64,000 bases of DNA from Saccharomonospora amisosensis (lineage in GTDB: Bacteria; Actinomycetota; Actinomycetes; Mycobacteriales; Pseudonocardiaceae), in assembly GCF_011761185.1 (NCBI RefSeq), contig NZ_JAAOYM010000003.1, positions 62,001 through 126,000 on the forward strand, given 5' to 3'. Shown piece after piece: positions 61,514 to 64,000 of this stretch. Position 1 is the first letter of the stretch. Each line of letters begins with the position of its first letter. A model generated the notes under the pieces. The model did not search any database. It had not been told where the DNA came from and saw nothing but the letters and a program-made list of their open reading frames with translations. Both the position numbers and the translations under genes were made by a program.

Positions 61514-63025
61514 CTACATCAGCTCGTCGCCGAGCGGCATCAACACGGTCTTGAGCTCGGTGTAGGCCTCGAAAGCGGTTCGGCCGCCCTCCCGGCCGAG
61601 CCCCGACTGCTTGAAGCCACCGAAGGGGAGGTGCGGTTCGATCTGAAAGCCGTTGATACCGACCGTGCCCGCCCGAAGTCCGCGTGCCACGCGGAACGCT
61701 CGCTGCGCGTCGGAGGTGAATACGCTGGCGCCCAATCCGTACTCGGTGTCGTTGGCCAGCCTGATCGCCTCGTCCTCTTGGGAGAACGGCACGACGGACA
61801 GCACCGGGCCGAAGATCTCCTCCTGCGCGATCGTGGAGGAGTTGTCCACGTCAGCGAAGATCGTCGGCGCCACGAAGTTGCCCGCCGCGTACTCGCCCGA
61901 CAGCCGCTCGCCGCCGGTCACCAACCGCGCGCCCTCTGCCTTGCCCTTCTCTATGTAGCCGAGCACTCGGTCGAGTTGGCGGCCGTTGATGAGCGGAGCG
62001 GATATCACCGAGGGGTCGAAGGGGTCGCCGTAGGTCACGGCCGCCGCGACACCTTGAGCGGCGGCGATGAACTCCTCGTAGACGTCGCGGTGCACCAGCG
62101 CGCGGGTGTTGGCCACGCAGGCCTGCCCGGAGAGCCCCATGGTCACGGCTCCCACCGTGGTCGCCGCCGCGACGCCGACGTCGGGCGCGTCGCCGAACAC
62201 CACCGCCGGGCTCTTGCCACCGAGTTCCAGCGAGACCCGCTTCAGTGTCGCGGCGGAGGCCTCGACGATCCGCTTGCCGACCTCCCTGCTGCCGGTGAAG
62301 CTGATCTTGTCGATGTCCGGGTGGGTGATCAGCCGTTCCCCTGTGGGATCGCCGGGGCCGGTGACGACGTTGAGGGTGCCCTTGGGCAGCCCCGCCTCGA
62401 TCAGCAACTCGACCATCCGAAGCACCGAGAACGTGGCGTACTCGCTCGGCTTGAGCACCACGGTGCAGCCCGCGGCCAGCGCGGGAGCGACCTTCTGCGC
62501 GAAAAGCAGAAACGGTACGTTCCACGGCAGGATGGCGGCGACGACTCCGATCGGTTCCCGAAACGACATCGCCAGGTGATCGCCGCCCTGGTAGGGCGGC
62601 AGCGTCTGCCCGCCGATCTTGTCGATCCAACCCGCATGGTGGTCGAAAGCATCGGCGGCCGCGGCCACCGAGACCGCGTAGATGCTGCCGAACGACACCG
62701 GCACGGAGTTGTCCAGCGCCTGCAACGCACGCAGTTGGTCCGCGTTCTCGCGAAGCAGGTCGGCGAACCGGTGCAGCACGGCGATCCTCGTCTGCGCGTT
62801 CGCCCGGGACCATTCGCCCGATTCGAACGCTCGCCGTGCGGCGGCTACGGCCGCATCGACGTCGGAGGGTGAGGCCACCGCGACCTCACCGATCTCCTCG
62901 CCGGTCGCCGGGTGGTGGTGGGTCCACGTCGCGCCGCCCTCGGCAGCCACCCACTCGCCGTCGATGTGGAGCTTGCCGGATCTCAGCCCCGCCGCTTGAC
63001 GGTGGGGCAGCATCGTCAGGGTCAT
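61514..63025 (-). CDS. NAD-dependent aldehyde dehydrogenase, first gene of the mce operon
   Basis: The 503-residue enzyme has ILPWNVPFLLFAQKVAPALA, FTGSREVGKRIVEA, LELGGKSPAVVFGDAPD and the nucleophile Cys in GLSGQACVANTRALV. It is distinct from the aldA copy at 42788. GGAGG lies about 7 nt before the ATG at 63025. It is 62 bp upstream of the SDR gene, and no terminator is apparent, so it probably heads the operon that runs to 50849. Confidence 0.9.
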   Translation of the reverse strand: MTLTMLPHRQAAGLRSGKLHIDGEWVAAEGGATWTHHHPATGEEIGEVAVASPSDVDAAVAAARRAFESGEWSRANAQTRIAVLHRFADLLRENADQLRALQALDNSVPVSFGSIYAVSVAAAADAFDHHAGWIDKIGGQTLPPYQGGDHLAMSFREPIGVVAAILPWNVPFLLFAQKVAPALAAGCTVVLKPSEYATFSVLRMVELLIEAGLPKGTLNVVTGPGDPTGERLITHPDIDKISFTGSREVGKRIVEASAATLKRVSLELGGKSPAVVFGDAPDVGVAAATTVGAVTMGLSGQACVANTRALVHRDVYEEFIAAAQGVAAAVTYGDPFDPSVISAPLINGRQLDRVLGYIEKGKAEGARLVTGGERLSGEYAAGNFVAPTIFADVDNSSTIAQEEIFGPVLSVVPFSQEDEAIRLANDTEYGLGASVFTSDAQRAFRVARGLRAGTVGINGFQIEPHLPFGGFKQSGLGREGGRTAFEAYTELKTVLMPLGDELM

Positions 63026-63495
63026 GACCTCGCCTCCAACGGCTCACCGGCGCCGGACACCGTCGGCCCGCCAACTCCGGCCAAGAGTAGAACTTATTCT
63101 CTCTACGATCAACACCGATACCTCTGAGTATCCGCTGCTCGCTGCCGCGACAACACCACCTACCGCCAAATAAACAAGTACATGTTCTACTTTTGTTCGC
63201 AGTGTCGTCGCCGTCTCGAACCACGGCTGGCCTGGCGATTCGCCATCGCGACCATAGTTAGAACCAGTTCTACACCGGCACACCGGACACCGTCTCGCCT
63301 CATACCAACGGCCGGCGAAGCGAACGGATGCGCCTCGACAAGGTGGCGGCCTACCGGCCGGCGGCGGCTACCAGCGCAACCGGTGCAACGCACACGGAAG
63401 CGGTCAACAAGACCGGCAGCGCCACGTACGGGCCGTGGGGCAGCCCGCGTGGCGAATCAAGAACACGTTCATCCGCCCCCGGAGCGCGGCGGTCG
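63026..63495 (-). promoter_or_regulatory. 470-bp upstream region of the mce operon with three KstR-like boxes
   Basis: No convincing gene lies here. A perfect palindrome TAGAACCAGTTCTA (63259-63272) fully matches TNNAACNNGTTNNA. Two degenerate relatives occur nearer the aldehyde dehydrogenase start: TAGAACTTATTCTC (63088-63101) and, on the minus strand, TAGAACATGTACTT (63176-63189). The stretch 63080-63200 is AT-rich for this genome and is the likely promoter. KstR-type repression is inferred. Confidence 0.62.
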
Positions 63496-64000
63496 TCAGC
63501 TGCGGGTACCGATGCCGAGCCTGGCCGCGTGCCGCTCCAGAAACGCCTCCACCTCGGGCTTCGGCCGGTCCGGCAAACCCCAGATCGCGTCGGTGACACC
63601 GGCCCGCTCCCACGCGGCGAGCAGCTCCGGAGTCGGCTTCGTGGTGGCGAGAACCTCGATCCGCGGCTGCCCCGCCCTGCCTGCCTTCTCCCATGCCTGG
63701 CGCAGCGCGTCCGCCTTGCCGGTGATGTCCGACTCGATCGGCGTGGTCATCCAGCCGTCGGCGTTCGCCGCGATCCAGGCGAACGTCTTGGGGCCCGCTC
63801 CCGCACCGATCACCACCGGGATGTGCCGCTGCACCGGTTTGGGGTAGGCCCACGAGGCGGCGAAGCTGACGAACCGACCCTCGTAGGCGGCCTCCTCCTG
63901 GGTCCACAGTGCCCGCATCGCCTCGATGTACTCGCGCAGCACGGTGCGCCGCTTCGCGGGAGGCACGCCGTGGTCGGTCAGCTCGTCGGTGTTCCACCCG
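63496..64000 (-). CDS. LLM-class F420-dependent oxidoreductase, N-terminus outside the window
   Basis: The C-terminal 168 or so residues of a luciferase-like monooxygenase-family flavin/F420 enzyme are present. WNTDELTDHGVPPAKR reads in frame upstream of a possible GTG at 63966, and the family expects this segment, so the gene continues past base 64000. YPKPVQRHIPVVIGAGAGPK and AANADGWMTTP are typical of F420-dependent LLM enzymes. It ends just upstream of the mce operon promoter region. Confidence 0.82.
   Translation of the reverse strand, partial: GWNTDELTDHGVPPAKRRTVLREYIEAMRALWTQEEAAYEGRFVSFAASWAYPKPVQRHIPVVIGAGAGPKTFAWIAANADGWMTTPIESDITGKADALRQAWEKAGRAGQPRIEVLATTKPTPELLAAWERAGVTDAIWGLPDRPKPEVEAFLERHAARLGIGTRS

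Noticed and set aside
63182-63847. 221-codon plus-strand frame across the mce upstream region
   Set aside because: It begins in the operator region and ends antisense to the LLM oxidoreductase; sequence is Arg/Ser/Pro-rich with no domain.

Overview
The window is GC-rich actinobacterial DNA with tightly packed genes, frequent GTG starts and many 1-4 nt stop/start overlaps. Mycothiol synthase, an orphan GlnR-type regulator, DUF3073, a DUF397/XRE pair, an RsiG-like protein and a complete Mce transporter together point to a mycolic-acid-free filamentous actinomycete, most likely Pseudonocardiaceae (Amycolatopsis, Saccharomonospora or Prauserella-like). This is an inference from gene content and remembered M. 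tuberculosis gene order; no search was run.

Region 1 (1-25.1 kb) is a conserved core block that follows M. tuberculosis Rv0822c-Rv0807. It holds an LCP cell-wall ligase fragment, phoU, pstSCAB, mshD, glnR, an LmeA-like protein, thioredoxin, DUF4395, thiosulfate sulfurtransferase, DUF1416, a nitrobindin-like protein, a pabC-like lyase, ygfZ, an RsiG/AmfC-like gene, asparaginase, DUF3073, fadB2, arfB, purM, purF and an SCP-like protein. Direct-repeat PHO boxes precede phoU and pstS. An accessory module (XRE-DUF5753, DUF397, a small unknown protein and a DUF574 methyltransferase) is inserted between purF and the SCP gene.

Region 2 (25.1-31.2 kb) is accessory: a possible type VII secretion-associated protein, two tandem secreted GH25 lysozymes, a Gly/Gln/Pro-rich membrane protein, a divergent XRE-cupin regulator/GNAT pair with a palindromic operator, and a membrane pentapeptide-like protein.

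Region 3 (31.2-46.9 kb) is a lipid/steroid-type oxidation cluster. It contains the CYP51 neighbourhood in the order of Rv0763c-Rv0767c (ferredoxin, CYP51, SDR, CYP123-like, TetR) and that of Rv0768-Rv0771 (aldA, SDR, beta-hydroxyacid dehydrogenase, CMD). Between these two halves sits a second set: ferredoxin, a third P450, an FAD dehydrogenase, a KshB-like reductase broken by a one-base frameshift, and a thioesterase. A FadD19-like CoA ligase and a SnoaL-like protein end the leftward operon. Three promoters in this region carry the same pair of elements: a KstR-like TNNAACNNGTTNNA box and a double overlapping palindrome built from CTGGAC(A/T) half-sites. The latter is a likely operator of the local TetR protein.

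Region 4 (46.9-50.7 kb) holds a decayed FxLD-type methyltransferase pseudogene and a glycosyltransferase, methyltransferase and prenyltransferase-like operon (Rv0225/Rv0224c-like).

Region 5 (50.8-64 kb) is one long leftward operon: aldehyde dehydrogenase, hydroxysteroid-type SDR, yrbEA, yrbEB, mceA-F and two Mce-associated proteins. The 470-bp gap upstream holds one perfect and two degenerate KstR-like boxes, so this looks like an Mce4-type sterol/lipid importer coupled to steroid catabolism. The window ends in a partial F420-dependent LLM oxidoreductase. No rRNA, tRNA, CRISPR array or insertion sequence was seen.
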